Source: Thermanaerothrix solaris (GTDB lineage Bacteria; Chloroflexota; Anaerolineae; Anaerolineales; Anaerolineaceae). From it: DNA of 64,000 nucleotides. The position numbers and the translations under genes were made by a program. Of this stretch, positions 48,044 to 57,400 are shown piece by piece. The number at the start of each line of letters is the position of its first letter. Positions within the stretch are counted from its first letter, which is position 1. The notes below the pieces were generated by a model, which was not told the origin of the DNA, did no database searches, and saw only the letters and a list, made by a program, of their open reading frames with translations. Location of the stretch: NCBI RefSeq assembly GCF_032334255.1, contig NZ_JAUHMF010000002.1, forward strand, positions 1,178,001-1,242,000. The letters are read 5' to 3'.

Positions 48044-49648
48044 TTGTCTAACCTCAAAGGATGTGACATTATGGCGTCTCATCAAGAGCGGGCCTCGTTT
48101 GAGTTATTGCTTGAAATTAGTCGCGAACTCGCCTCCAGCCTGGATCTAGGCACGGTGTTAGCGCGGGTGCTGTTCCTTTCAACGCGCAATGTGGGCGCCG
48201 AGCGGGGAAGTCTGATTGCCTTAGATGAAACCGGCGAGCCGATTGAGGCTGCCATTGTTATTGAGGATGCCATCCACCGGCCCACGGTAGCGGAGATGCG
48301 GGAAGTGCTGGAATATGGATTGGCGGGTTGGGTTGCGGCTCATCGCCAACCTGCATTAATCGGGGACACGTCAAAGGATGAGCGATGGGTGCAGCGAGCA
48401 GATGACCGTGCAGAGACCAATCGGCGAAAATCTGCCATTTGCGTGCCCCTTTTGGCCCAGGATCAACTGGTTGGGGTTTTGACGCTGGTGCATGCTAAGC
48501 CAGGCTTTTTTACTCCAGATCATTTGAGATTGTTACAAACCATTGCCGACTTAGCCAGTTTGGCAATCCGCAACGCACAGCTCTTTCATTCGGTGCAGGC
48601 TGCTCAACAGCGATATCGCGATTTATTTGATGATAGCATTGATCCCATTTTAATCACTACGCTGGAGGGAACAATCATTGAAGCCAATCGCCAGGCCTCC
48701 ACAGTTAGCGGGCATGCTCTCCCTCATTTAGTGGGACAATCTCTTGATGTTTTTCATCCCGCCGATTGGGAAGTGGTGAGAAATTATCTGACTCAAGGTG
48801 AGTCATTTCAACCGGTTACTTATCAAGGAACGGCGCGGCGGCGGGATGGTCGTGAATTTCCGGTTGAAGTCTATGTGCGGCGAGTGGTTTTACAGGGGGA
48901 AACCTATTTGCAATGGACACTACGGGACATTTCTGAACGTAAGGCATTGGATGCATTACGTGAGGACCTGGCGGCGATGATTTATCACGATTTACGGTCG
49001 CCATTGGCTAATATTATTTCTAGTTTGGATATTTTGAACTCACTTTTGCCCTTAGAGAATATGCCGGCATTGAAGCCGGTGTTTCAAATTGCAATGCGCT
49101 CAACCGACCGCCTGCAAAGGTTAATCAGTTCCCTCTTGGATATTAATCGCCTCGAGGCAGGTCAGCCGATCACCAATCGCAAACCTGTTCATCCATTGGC
49201 ACTCGTTCAGGAAGCGCGCGAAGCGGTTCAGCCTATGGTAGAGGGTAAGCAGCAAACTTTGATCGTTGAACTCCCCCAGTCATTGCCCGTGGTATGGGTA
49301 GATGGGGAGATGATTCGGAGGGTGTTGATCAATTTGCTCGAAAACGCGATCAAGTACACCCCTACCAACGGCACCTTACATGTTGGGGGTAGTGCGCAAG
49401 GTGAGTTTGTTGAACTATGGGTTCAGGATAACGGTCCGGGGATTGACCCGGCCTATCACGAGCTTATCTTTGAGAAGTTTAGCCGCGTTCAAGGAGAGCG
49501 GTTCCCGCGCGGGTTGGGTTTGGGGTTAGCATTTTGCCGTCTGGCCGTGCAGGCACATGGTGGTAAAATTTGGGTGGAAAGCGAAACCGGGAAGGGTAGT
49601 CGGTTTATTTTCACCCTCCCGGTTTACCGCGAAACTCAATCCACCTAA
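48044..49648 (+). CDS. sensor histidine kinase (GAF-PAS-HisKA-HATPase)
   Basis: A 534-residue soluble histidine kinase. GAF domain about 20-175, PAS domain about 185-300, HisKA with MIYHDLRSPLANI (His315), and an ATPase domain with LINLLENAIKYTP (N box), VQDNGPGID (G1) and LGLGLAFC (G2). No membrane spans, so it senses an internal signal. No response regulator lies beside it. The start is TTG at 48044 with AGGAGA 5 bases upstream; an in-frame ATG at 48071 is the alternative. Confidence 0.9.
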   Translation: MSNLKGCDIMASHQERASFELLLEISRELASSLDLGTVLARVLFLSTRNVGAERGSLIALDETGEPIEAAIVIEDAIHRPTVAEMREVLEYGLAGWVAAHRQPALIGDTSKDERWVQRADDRAETNRRKSAICVPLLAQDQLVGVLTLVHAKPGFFTPDHLRLLQTIADLASLAIRNAQLFHSVQAAQQRYRDLFDDSIDPILITTLEGTIIEANRQASTVSGHALPHLVGQSLDVFHPADWEVVRNYLTQGESFQPVTYQGTARRRDGREFPVEVYVRRVVLQGETYLQWTLRDISERKALDALREDLAAMIYHDLRSPLANIISSLDILNSLLPLENMPALKPVFQIAMRSTDRLQRLISSLLDINRLEAGQPITNRKPVHPLALVQEAREAVQPMVEGKQQTLIVELPQSLPVVWVDGEMIRRVLINLLENAIKYTPTNGTLHVGGSAQGEFVELWVQDNGPGIDPAYHELIFEKFSRVQGERFPRGLGLGLAFCRLAVQAHGGKIWVESETGKGSRFIFTLPVYRETQST

Positions 49649-49664
49649 GCCTAGCACAGGGAAG

Positions 49665-50525
49665 ATGATGCAGGAATTATTTCCTAACTTATATATTGAA
49701 CAAGGATACCCGGGCGTCGTTTTAGGGGTGATTGCGCTTCCCCATGGATTGGTGCTCATTGACGCACCGTTTCGTCCTGAAGATATTCGTTCTTGGCGAT
49801 CAGCCTTGGTAAATCTAGGGGGAGGTGTTGAGCGTTTGCTGGTCAATCTGGATGCGCACATGGATCGTACTCTTGGCAGCCGAGCGATGGAATGTACGGT
49901 GATTGCGCATGAGGGAGTAGTTTCGGTTTTGCGTAATCGCCCCTCCACGCTTAAGGCGCAGGGGGTAGAAACCGGGGCAGAATGGGAATTATATGAAAAC
50001 CTGGGTAGTGTGCGTTGGTCACCCCCGGAAATTACGTTTACCGAACACCTGAAGATTTTTTGGAATGAAGCGCCGATTATCCTGGAATACCATCCAGGGC
50101 CTTCAAACGGTGCAATCTGGGTCAATGTGTTAGAACACAAAGTGGTGTTTGTGGGGGATGCGGTGGTTTTTCCTCAACCGCCGTTTCTGGTGCAGGCCAA
50201 TATTCCCGAGTGGCTGCGCTCGCTAGAAATCCTGGCGTCTCCGGAGTATCGAGATTATTTGATCGTTAGTGGGCGCACCGGGTTGGTGACCCAAAAAGAG
50301 GTTGAGAAGCAAGCCCAAGTTTTGAGAGAGATTCAGTCGCGTTTGGAGCATCTGGGGGCGGGGGCGGCTTCTGAGGCCGTCGTTGCCGAACTGGCGCGGG
50401 AACTAATTGAAAAATTTGAACCCACCGCGGAACGAGCTTCCCAATATGAGAATCGTTTAAGGTACGGGTTGTGGCGGTATTACCTACGCCATTATCGCTC
50501 TTCTGAAGACACGGAAGAAGATTAA
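49665..50525 (+). CDS. metallo-beta-lactamase-fold protein with degenerate metal site
   Basis: A 286-residue protein with the MBL fold: PHGLVLIDAP (first strand), the metal loop reading NLDAHMDRTLGS, EYHPGPSNGAIWV and VVFVGDAVV. The usual HxHxDH is D-A-H-M-D-R, so one or two ligand histidines are missing while later His and Asp positions remain. It may be inactive or use fewer metals. Starts 17 bases after the kinase gene with GGGAAG immediately upstream; an ATG at 49668 is equally possible. Confidence 0.75.
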   Translation: MMQELFPNLYIEQGYPGVVLGVIALPHGLVLIDAPFRPEDIRSWRSALVNLGGGVERLLVNLDAHMDRTLGSRAMECTVIAHEGVVSVLRNRPSTLKAQGVETGAEWELYENLGSVRWSPPEITFTEHLKIFWNEAPIILEYHPGPSNGAIWVNVLEHKVVFVGDAVVFPQPPFLVQANIPEWLRSLEILASPEYRDYLIVSGRTGLVTQKEVEKQAQVLREIQSRLEHLGAGAASEAVVAELARELIEKFEPTAERASQYENRLRYGLWRYYLRHYRSSEDTEED

Positions 50526-50544
50526 ACCCTTGGAGGCTAACAGC

Positions 50545-51609
50545 ATGCACGAGACGCCTTTTATGCCCCTAGTGGAATTAACGCGCGGGCCAATTGTTGA
50601 GTCGGTTCACTGGGGAGCGTTAGCCATAGTGGATTCGCGAGGACGATTATTGGCCAGCCTGGGCGATCCCTACCTGGTGATGCATTTACGTTCTACGGCG
50701 AAACCCTTCCAACTTTTACCGTTGATCGAGGAAGGCGCGGTTGAGCACTTTTCATTAACCCCTGAAGAGATTGCGGTCATGTGTGCTTCGCATTCGGGGA
50801 CAGATGAACATGTTCAGGTTATAGCCCGCCTGCAAGCCAAATTGGGCATTGAAGAGAAGGAGTTGCAGTGCGGGGTGCATCCGCCTTTTCATGAGCCGAC
50901 CTGGCAGGCCATGATACAGCGCAACGAAACCCCGACCCCCAATCGTCATAACTGTTCGGGAAAGCATACGAATATGCTGGCGCAGGCAGCTTTGCTTGAA
51001 GCCAGTCGTGAGGATTATCTCGATCCACAACATCCCGTGCAACAGCGCATTCTGCATGCGCTGGCAGAGATGTGTAATATTTCCCTCGAAGATATACGCA
51101 TCGGTATTGATGGGTGCTCTGCACCGGTTTTTGCCCTGCCGCTTTATCATGCCGCCCTGGGTTATGCGCGTTTATGTGATCCCGTGGAATTATCGCCCCA
51201 ACGCGCACAGGCATGTCGCACCATCACATCTGCCATGACTAAGGCTCCGTTTATGGTGGCCGGGCCGGGGCGATTTGATACCTTGGTCATGGAAATAGGG
51301 ATGGGGAAGATAATTGCCAAAGGCGGAGCTGAGGGGTATCAGGGCATTGGACTACTGCCCGGTGCACTAGGGCCGGACAGCCCTGGCATCGGAATTACTT
51401 TCAAAATCGCAGATGGCGATCCGGGCGGGCGCGCGCGCCCAGTGGTGGCGATTGAAGTATTGCGCCAATTAGGGGTTTTGAACGAGGATCAGATTCAATC
51501 TCACCTAGCCGATTTAGCCCCGCGTCCTTTGAAAAATTGGCGCGGTTTAAGCGTGGGTGAGATTCGCCCGGTTTTTAAGTTGGAATGGCAACGGTCGTTT
51601 GGATTATAG
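50545..51609 (+). CDS. asparaginase II-type protein
   Basis: A 354-residue protein of the Rhizobium-type asparaginase family (PF06089). SVHWGALAIVDSRGRLLASLGDP, HLRSTAKPFQLLPLIEEG, MCASHSGTDEHV, NCSGKHTNMLAQA, IGIDGCSAPVFALPLY and AGPGRFDTLVMEIG match the family. Presumably hydrolyses asparagine. Start ATG with GGAGG 8 bases upstream. It lies between the MBL-fold gene and nth in one orientation. Confidence 0.87.
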   Translation: MHETPFMPLVELTRGPIVESVHWGALAIVDSRGRLLASLGDPYLVMHLRSTAKPFQLLPLIEEGAVEHFSLTPEEIAVMCASHSGTDEHVQVIARLQAKLGIEEKELQCGVHPPFHEPTWQAMIQRNETPTPNRHNCSGKHTNMLAQAALLEASREDYLDPQHPVQQRILHALAEMCNISLEDIRIGIDGCSAPVFALPLYHAALGYARLCDPVELSPQRAQACRTITSAMTKAPFMVAGPGRFDTLVMEIGMGKIIAKGGAEGYQGIGLLPGALGPDSPGIGITFKIADGDPGGRARPVVAIEVLRQLGVLNEDQIQSHLADLAPRPLKNWRGLSVGEIRPVFKLEWQRSFGL

Positions 51610-51612
51610 GTA

Positions 51613-52317
51613 ATGGGGTTGGAAGAACAGCTCGAGCCCGCACTGAAAACCAAAGCACAAAAGGTTTACGAGCGATTGGTGCAATACTTTGGTGAGCCCC
51701 ACTGGCGTAAGCCGCTCTCGCCCCTTGAGGAATTGGTCTCAACCATTTTGTCTCAAAATACCAATGATCGCAATCGTGACATGGCATTTGAACGGTTGAA
51801 AGAGCGATTTCCAACCTGGGAAGCCGTTCGCGATGCCAGTCCAGAAGCGGTTATAGATGCAATTCGCCCAGCCGGTTTGGCCAACCAGAAGGGGCCGCGT
51901 ATCCAGACGTTGTTACGTCAGATCACTGCCGAGCGGGGATCGCTAGACCTTTCTTTTTTGGAAGAAATGTCTCCTCAGGAAGCCAAAGCATGGTTAATGC
52001 GCTTCAACGGTGTTGGGCCTAAAACAGCGGCTATCGTGCTTCAATTTTCTTTAGGCAAACCATCGTTTCCGGTGGATACCCATATTTATCGCGTCAGCGG
52101 GCGCTTAGGGTTGCGCCCACAAAAGATGAGCGTGGAACAAGCGCATTCCCACTTGGCTGGCCTGTTTCTTCCAGAGACCTATGGGACAGCCCATCTAAAC
52201 CTGATTCGTCTGGGGCGTGAGATTTGTCTGGCACGTAAGCCGCGCTGTACCATTTGCCCCCTCAATGATCTATGTGATGATTATCAGCAACGTCTGCTAG
52301 CCTCATCGAAAGTATAA
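51613..52317 (+). CDS. nth: endonuclease III (DNA glycosylase/AP lyase)
   Basis: A 234-residue base-excision repair enzyme. Helix-hairpin-helix with catalytic Lys in FNGVGPKTAAIVL (about 134-146), Asp in FPVDTHIYRVSGRLG and a C-terminal 4Fe-4S ligand set C-x6-C-x2-C-x5-C (CLARKPRCTICPLNDLC). Length is standard. It starts 3 bases after the asparaginase stop. Confidence 0.93.
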   Translation: MGLEEQLEPALKTKAQKVYERLVQYFGEPHWRKPLSPLEELVSTILSQNTNDRNRDMAFERLKERFPTWEAVRDASPEAVIDAIRPAGLANQKGPRIQTLLRQITAERGSLDLSFLEEMSPQEAKAWLMRFNGVGPKTAAIVLQFSLGKPSFPVDTHIYRVSGRLGLRPQKMSVEQAHSHLAGLFLPETYGTAHLNLIRLGREICLARKPRCTICPLNDLCDDYQQRLLASSKV

Positions 52318-52385
52318 ACTCGAAAAGATGAAGCAGGCACAGGTATAAAATTCACAAAATTGACAGACAAAGTTTACCGATCAAC

Positions 52386-52415
52386 TTGACAATGGTTTTG
52401 GCTTTTCTCTATAAT
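52386..52415 (+). promoter_or_regulatory. promoter of the nucleoside operon
   Basis: TTGACA (52386-52391), 18-base spacer, TATAAT (52410-52415): the best sigma-70 match in the window. It is followed by a leader of about 130 bases before the GTG at 52551. The leader contains the hairpin CCAGAC/GTCTGG (52488-52493, 52500-52505) but no recognised riboswitch and no terminator. Confidence 0.8.
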
Positions 52416-52550
52416 CAAATCAGTTATCGAGTTAGAGGTTTAATTACTTCCCCCCAAAATTGACTCAGGATAGAGATCAGTGAGTACCCAGACCTAACTG
52501 TCTGGTGAGATAGGTTGTTTATTGCTTAGGAATTTCCCCGGTAGGATGGT

Positions 52551-53510
52551 GTGTTGGAACTTTCCGCTTCAATCCCCCTTGTTATTGATACTGATGCCGG
52601 TGTAGATGATGCCTTTGCCTTGATGCTCGCTTTGGCATCTTCTCGTGGGCATCCCTTAGCGATCACCACAGTGCATGGGAATGTGCCGGTCAGGCAAGCT
52701 ACCCAAAATGTGTGCTTGATCCAGGATGTGATGGGACGCGAGGTACCTGTGTACGAAGGCGCCTCGCGTCCGCTCTTAAGTGAGCCGGTTGATGCGGTGA
52801 GTATTATGGGGCCGGATGGGCTGGGTGGAGTAACTGCATGGATGCAGCCCTCTATGCGCCAAAGGCGGTCTAACCATGCTGCAATTGCCCTTACACAGTG
52901 GCTTCGTCACCGTCCTGGCCCAGCAGGCATTACCTTAGTAACCTTAGGGCCGCTGACGAATCTGGCTTTGGCGCTAGCGTTGCAACCCGATTTGCCGAAG
53001 TATGTCACAAGATTGGTCATCATGGGGGGAACATCCGAGGCGAGAGGAAATGCCTCGGCGGTGGCCGAGTTCAATTTCTTCGCCGATCCTGAGGCCGCCG
53101 CAAGGGTATTAATGGCAGGATTTAAAGAGGTGTGGCTTTTGCCTTGGGAGACATCTTTGCGTTATCCCATCCCATGGTCTGATTTTGACGCCCTGCTTTT
53201 CCCTGAAAATCCGCGTACGCAGTTTGCGCGTCACATCACCGGTTACTTGCGTGAGCGCCTTCAAACCTTGGGTGCAGCGGGGTTAGTCTTGCCCGATTTC
53301 CTGGCGATGTTGGTCGCTCTCTATCCTGAAAGTATTCGAGAGAGTTTAGCAGTGCAGGCGAATGTAGAGATAGAAGGACAGATTGGGCGTGGTTTACTGG
53401 CAATCTCGTGGTACCAAACGTCGGCAGAACCCAATCTTCATGTTGTGACTCACGTGGATGTGGGGCGCGGTGTGGAGGTTCTGCGTTCTGTTCTGGCCGG
53501 CGGAGAGTGA
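52551..53510 (+). CDS. nucleoside hydrolase
   Basis: A 319-residue inosine/uridine-preferring nucleoside N-ribohydrolase, releasing base and ribose. The Ca-binding signature IDTDAGVDDAFALML is at residues 12-26, followed by TVHGNVPV, YEGASRPLL, TLVTLGPLTNLALAL and VIMGGTSEARGN. AEFNFFADPEAAARVLMAG is the conserved C-terminal region of the active site. Start GTG with TAGGA upstream. First gene of the uptake operon; specificity not readable. Confidence 0.92.
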   Translation: MLELSASIPLVIDTDAGVDDAFALMLALASSRGHPLAITTVHGNVPVRQATQNVCLIQDVMGREVPVYEGASRPLLSEPVDAVSIMGPDGLGGVTAWMQPSMRQRRSNHAAIALTQWLRHRPGPAGITLVTLGPLTNLALALALQPDLPKYVTRLVIMGGTSEARGNASAVAEFNFFADPEAAARVLMAGFKEVWLLPWETSLRYPIPWSDFDALLFPENPRTQFARHITGYLRERLQTLGAAGLVLPDFLAMLVALYPESIRESLAVQANVEIEGQIGRGLLAISWYQTSAEPNLHVVTHVDVGRGVEVLRSVLAGGE

Positions 53511-53605
53511 GAGGAGGTGGTTTTAGCGATTTGATGCGAATGGTTGATTAATGCAGAAAGGCATGAAACTCACTTGTTACCCATTAATTCCAGGAGGTTG
53601 AGGAC

Positions 53606-54658
53606 ATGAAGTCAAAACTGTTCATTTTGGTCTATGTGTTGGTGGTAACGGCCCTGATTCTGACGGCTTGTGCACCACAGCAGGGAGTTACCCAGGCTCC
53701 ACCTGAAGAGAAGAAACTTCGGGTGGTTAACCTGATTAACGGTGTTTTAGGTGATAAATCCTTCTTCGATTCGGCGAACCGCGGTATGGAGATGGCAAAA
53801 AAGGACTTCGGTATCGAGGTCAAGACCATAGAAGCCGGGATTGATCCTGCAAAATGGAAGCCGGCACTTGAGGATGCCGCTGCCAATGAGGAATACGACA
53901 TTCTCATTGTTGGAACTTTTCAGATGTCAGAATTCTTACAAGAAGTGGCTCCGAAGTATCCCGATAAGAAGTTCATCATCTACGATGTTTCGGTGGACTA
54001 CAGCAAATGTGATTGCAAGAACGTCTATTCGGTGACCTATAAGCAGAATGAAGGCTCCTACTTGGCCGGTCTCTACGCTGGTTTGATGTCTCAGTCAAAG
54101 ATTGTGGGTGTTATCGGGGGGCAGGATATCCCTGTGATCAATGACTTCATCGTGGGGTATAAGCAGGGTGCTAAAGATGCTGGCGTTTCGGAACAGAACG
54201 TGATTGTCCAGTATGCAGGTGGCTGGAACGATCCGGCGAAGGGGAAAGAGATTGCCCTGGCTATGTACCAGCAGGGTGCAGACATTGTTTTCAACGTTGC
54301 AGGGGGCACTGGCGTGGGTATCTTCCAGGCGGCTCAGGAAGTTAACAAATATGCCATCGGCGTGGACTCTGACCAGGCTTTGATTATTGAAACAACTAAC
54401 CCCGAACAGGCCAAGCACATTCTCACCTCAATGATGAAAAACGTGGATAACAGCCTCTATCGGGCGATCAAACTATATCTCGAAGGCAAATTGCCGTTCG
54501 GGCAGGCGGAGGCTCTGGGCATTGCCGAAGGCGGTGTAGGGCTGGCAAAGAATAAATACTATGAAGAAATGACCCCTGCTGATGTCAAGGCAAAAATTGA
54601 CCAGGCTGAAAAGGACATTCTGGAAGGCAAGATTGTGGTGGATACCGTTTTCAAATAA
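53606..54658 (+). CDS. BMP/PnrA-type nucleoside-binding lipoprotein
   Basis: A 350-residue substrate-binding lipoprotein with lipobox LTAC (Cys22). Family (PF02608) markers: SFFDSANRGMEMAKKDFGI, EGSYLAGLYAGLMSQSKIVGVIGG, FNVAGGTGVGIFQAAQEV and GVDSDQA. Members such as Treponema PnrA bind purine nucleosides. Ribosome site AGGAGG. Separated by a stem-loop from the ATPase gene, a usual way to keep binding protein levels higher than those of the membrane parts. Confidence 0.94.
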   Translation: MKSKLFILVYVLVVTALILTACAPQQGVTQAPPEEKKLRVVNLINGVLGDKSFFDSANRGMEMAKKDFGIEVKTIEAGIDPAKWKPALEDAAANEEYDILIVGTFQMSEFLQEVAPKYPDKKFIIYDVSVDYSKCDCKNVYSVTYKQNEGSYLAGLYAGLMSQSKIVGVIGGQDIPVINDFIVGYKQGAKDAGVSEQNVIVQYAGGWNDPAKGKEIALAMYQQGADIVFNVAGGTGVGIFQAAQEVNKYAIGVDSDQALIIETTNPEQAKHILTSMMKNVDNSLYRAIKLYLEGKLPFGQAEALGIAEGGVGLAKNKYYEEMTPADVKAKIDQAEKDILEGKIVVDTVFK

Positions 54659-54671
54659 GTAGCGCTAGGGT

Positions 54672-54696
54672 GGGGGTACGAGCCTTTCGTACCCCC
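54672..54696 (+). terminator. intercistronic stem-loop after the binding-protein gene
   Basis: Perfect 10-base-pair stem GGGGGTACGA (54672-54681) with TCGTACCCCC (54687-54696), loop GCCTT, no T-run. It probably protects the upstream mRNA end or attenuates transcription into the transporter genes. Confidence 0.65.
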
Positions 54697-54731
54697 AATT
54701 CACTTGATAGGGGCATATTTTGGGAGGTGGC

Positions 54732-56276
54732 ATGGCGGCACTGGTTGAGATGGATCAGATTGTCAAGATCTATCCCAATGGGGTGGTGGCGAATGATGGC
54801 GTAACTTTCTCGGTTGAACGGGGTGAGATTCACGCTCTGGTGGGAGAAAATGGGGCGGGTAAGACCACCTTGATGAAAATCCTTTATGGCGAAGAACGTC
54901 CAACAGCAGGGGTGATCCGGGTCAACGGGAAACCAGTGCACTTTCATTCCCCGCACGATGCTATCCGGGCTGGAATTGGCATGGTGCACCAAAATTTTAT
55001 GCAGGTTCCCTCCTTGACCGTAGCTGAGAACGTCGTTTTGGGCAAAGAACCAACCCGGCAGGGGCTATTAGACCGCAAAGCGGCCATCCGAATCACTGAA
55101 GAACTATCACGCCAGTACGGCTTGAAGGTAGATCCGGAAGCCACAATTGACAGCGTCAATGTTGGGATGCGTCAACGAGTGGAGATCCTCAAAATTTTGT
55201 ATCGTGGCGCAGAAATCCTAATCCTGGACGAGCCAACCGCTGTATTAACGCCGCAAGAAACCACCGAATTGTTCAAATCCATCCGGGCTTTGGTCAAGCA
55301 AGGCAAGACGGTCATCTTCATTACCCACAAATTACGTGAGGTCAAAGAGATTTCAGACCGGGTAACTGTGATGCGCGGGGGGCGGGTTATGGGGACATTA
55401 CCCACAAGTGAAGCAACCCGTGAAGGTCTGGCTCGCATGATGGTAGGGCGCGATGTATTTTTAGAGGTCTCTAAACCGCCCCGCGAACGTGGTCCGAAGG
55501 TGTTAGAAGTGCGTGATCTGACCTATGTTTCTGAAACTGGGCGATATGTACTGCGTGGTTTATCGTTCAATGTGTATGCGGGTGAGATTTTAGGCGTGGC
55601 CGGGGTAGAAGGCAATGGTCAAACCGAATTGGTGGAGGTGCTGACTGGCTTACGTCCGGCAACCGGGGGTGAGGCGAAAGTAATGGGTGTGCCCATCCTT
55701 AATCGCCCTCCCCGAGCGGTAAGACTGGCAGGGGTGGCACATATTCCGGAGGACCGTTTGACCAATGGTTTGGCACTGGAAGCGACCATTAATGAAAATT
55801 TGATTGTGGATCGCTATTTTCGTCCCCCATTTCGGCGGGGAATGTTTATAGTCAACCAGGTAGTCCGACACCACGGACAAAAACTGATTGAGACCTTTGA
55901 TATTCGTACACCAAGCGGAGATGTGACGGTGGCGTCATTGTCAGGTGGCAATATGCAGAAGGTCATCCTGGCGCGCGAGTTTTCCAGCCAGCCCCAATTG
56001 TTGATCGCGGCTCAGCCAACCCGCGGTGTAGATGTGGGCGCCACGGAGTTCATCCGTCAGCAATTGGTGGAACAGCGTAACCGTGGCACAGCGGTTTTAC
56101 TGGTCTCTGCCGATTTAGCCGAGGTGATGAGTCTTTCGGATCGCCTGGTCGTAATGTATGAAGGACAAATTACAGGTGTCTTTCCTGATGCCTCAAAAGC
56201 CACTGAAGAAGACATCGGGTATTACATGTTAGGCATTAAACGGCAATCTCCGGAAGAAATGGAGGCCTATCTATGA
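54732..56276 (+). CDS. ABC transporter ATP-binding protein (two NBDs)
   Basis: A 514-residue protein with two ABC domains, as in RbsA/NupA-type importers. First NBD: Walker A GENGAGKTT (about 38-46), signature NVGMRQRVEI and Walker B EILILDEPT. The second has a Walker A-like GVEGNGQTE, which lacks the Lys-Thr/Ser pair (usual in the second half), signature LSGGNMQKVILARE and AAQPTRGVD. Start MAALVE has GGGAGG upstream. Overlaps the next gene by ATGA. Confidence 0.95.
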   Translation: MAALVEMDQIVKIYPNGVVANDGVTFSVERGEIHALVGENGAGKTTLMKILYGEERPTAGVIRVNGKPVHFHSPHDAIRAGIGMVHQNFMQVPSLTVAENVVLGKEPTRQGLLDRKAAIRITEELSRQYGLKVDPEATIDSVNVGMRQRVEILKILYRGAEILILDEPTAVLTPQETTELFKSIRALVKQGKTVIFITHKLREVKEISDRVTVMRGGRVMGTLPTSEATREGLARMMVGRDVFLEVSKPPRERGPKVLEVRDLTYVSETGRYVLRGLSFNVYAGEILGVAGVEGNGQTELVEVLTGLRPATGGEAKVMGVPILNRPPRAVRLAGVAHIPEDRLTNGLALEATINENLIVDRYFRPPFRRGMFIVNQVVRHHGQKLIETFDIRTPSGDVTVASLSGGNMQKVILAREFSSQPQLLIAAQPTRGVDVGATEFIRQQLVEQRNRGTAVLLVSADLAEVMSLSDRLVVMYEGQITGVFPDASKATEEDIGYYMLGIKRQSPEEMEAYL

Positions 56277-57397
56277 ACCTGTTACGAAAATCGGCGGTGC
56301 GGGAATTTCTGCGCATTGTGATTGCCGTTTCTGCGGCGTTGATTTTGGGGTTCGTTATAACACTTCTGGTCTCTAAGCAACCATTGGAGGCCTACCGCGC
56401 CTTTTTGTTGGGGCCGTTATCGCGTTTTAACCGCTTTGGGGATTGGATTGAGGAATCCATCACCCTGACTCTCGTTGGGTTGGCCGTTGCCCTGGTCTTC
56501 AAATCCAAGCAGTTCAGCCTCGGGGCTGAGGGTCAAATTTTGCTCGGCGCATTGGTCTCTGGATCTATTGCTCTTTTTGTACCTTTGCCGGGGTATTTGC
56601 GTGTTCCATTGGGACTTTTGGCGGCTATGGGGGTTGGATTTTTATGGGGATACCTACCGGGTTACCTCAAGGCCCATCTAAATGCGAATGAAATTGTCTC
56701 AACCCTGATGCTGAACACAATTGCACTTAAGATCTACGATTATTTTCTGATTTTTCATATCAAACCCCCCAATGCGGGTTATAACGCTTCAGAAACCTTT
56801 ACCAAAGACGGAATTTTACCCTCGTTCGTCCCGGCACTGCCTTTTCTGGCCGATATACGGGCTCGTTTCATGAGCCAGACCAACATCTCGATCATGTTGT
56901 ACCTGGCAATTATTGCTTTCCTGGTGGCCTATTATCTGATGTACCGCACACCGTTTGGCTATGAATTGCGTATGATCGGCGCCAATATAAAGTTTGCCCA
57001 TTATGGTGGCATCAATGTGAAGCGCACCATTATTTTAGCATTTGCAGTAAGCGGTATATTTGCCGGTTTGGCAGGGGCGCATCTAGCGATGGGCATTCAT
57101 ACCAAACTGATCCAGAATATCTCGCTCGGCATAGGGTTTGAGGGGATTGTGGTCGCGCTGATGGCACGAAACAACCCGCTTTTTGTCCCGCTTTCAGCCT
57201 TAGCCTATGGGTACCTACGCGCCGGCGCGGACATCATGGAACGCAGTTCCGATGTCTCGCGCGAAATGGTGTTGGTGATTCAAGCCCTGATCATCCTTTT
57301 AGTCACCGCGGAGCGGGTATTGCCCGTTATTCAACAGCGGGTCGCGGCACGGCGCAATCCTCAGCCAGCCCCATCCCTGGCGGAAGGAGGGGAGTAG
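56273..57397 (+). CDS. ABC transporter permease (nucleoside importer, subunit 1)
   Basis: A 374-residue permease of the branched-chain/ribose family (PF02653) with about nine spans. FSLGAEGQILLGALVSGSIAL, LNANEIVSTLMLNTIALKI and IGFEGIVVALMARNNPLFVPL match YufP/NupP-type permeases that pair with BMP binding proteins. Short hydrophilic C-terminus rich in Pro and Ala. Starts inside the ATPase stop (ATGA). Confidence 0.93.
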   Translation: MNLLRKSAVREFLRIVIAVSAALILGFVITLLVSKQPLEAYRAFLLGPLSRFNRFGDWIEESITLTLVGLAVALVFKSKQFSLGAEGQILLGALVSGSIALFVPLPGYLRVPLGLLAAMGVGFLWGYLPGYLKAHLNANEIVSTLMLNTIALKIYDYFLIFHIKPPNAGYNASETFTKDGILPSFVPALPFLADIRARFMSQTNISIMLYLAIIAFLVAYYLMYRTPFGYELRMIGANIKFAHYGGINVKRTIILAFAVSGIFAGLAGAHLAMGIHTKLIQNISLGIGFEGIVVALMARNNPLFVPLSALAYGYLRAGADIMERSSDVSREMVLVIQALIILLVTAERVLPVIQQRVAARRNPQPAPSLAEGGE

Positions 57398-57400
57398 ACA

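Noticed and set aside
49526..50140. Minus-strand open frame of about 200 codons opposite the kinase end and MBL-fold gene
   Set aside because: It spans two clear plus-strand genes and shows no recognisable motif.
52416..52550. Purine or other riboswitch in the leader of the nucleoside operon
   Set aside because: Only one 6-base-pair hairpin is visible, without the conserved purine-riboswitch junction bases or a terminator.
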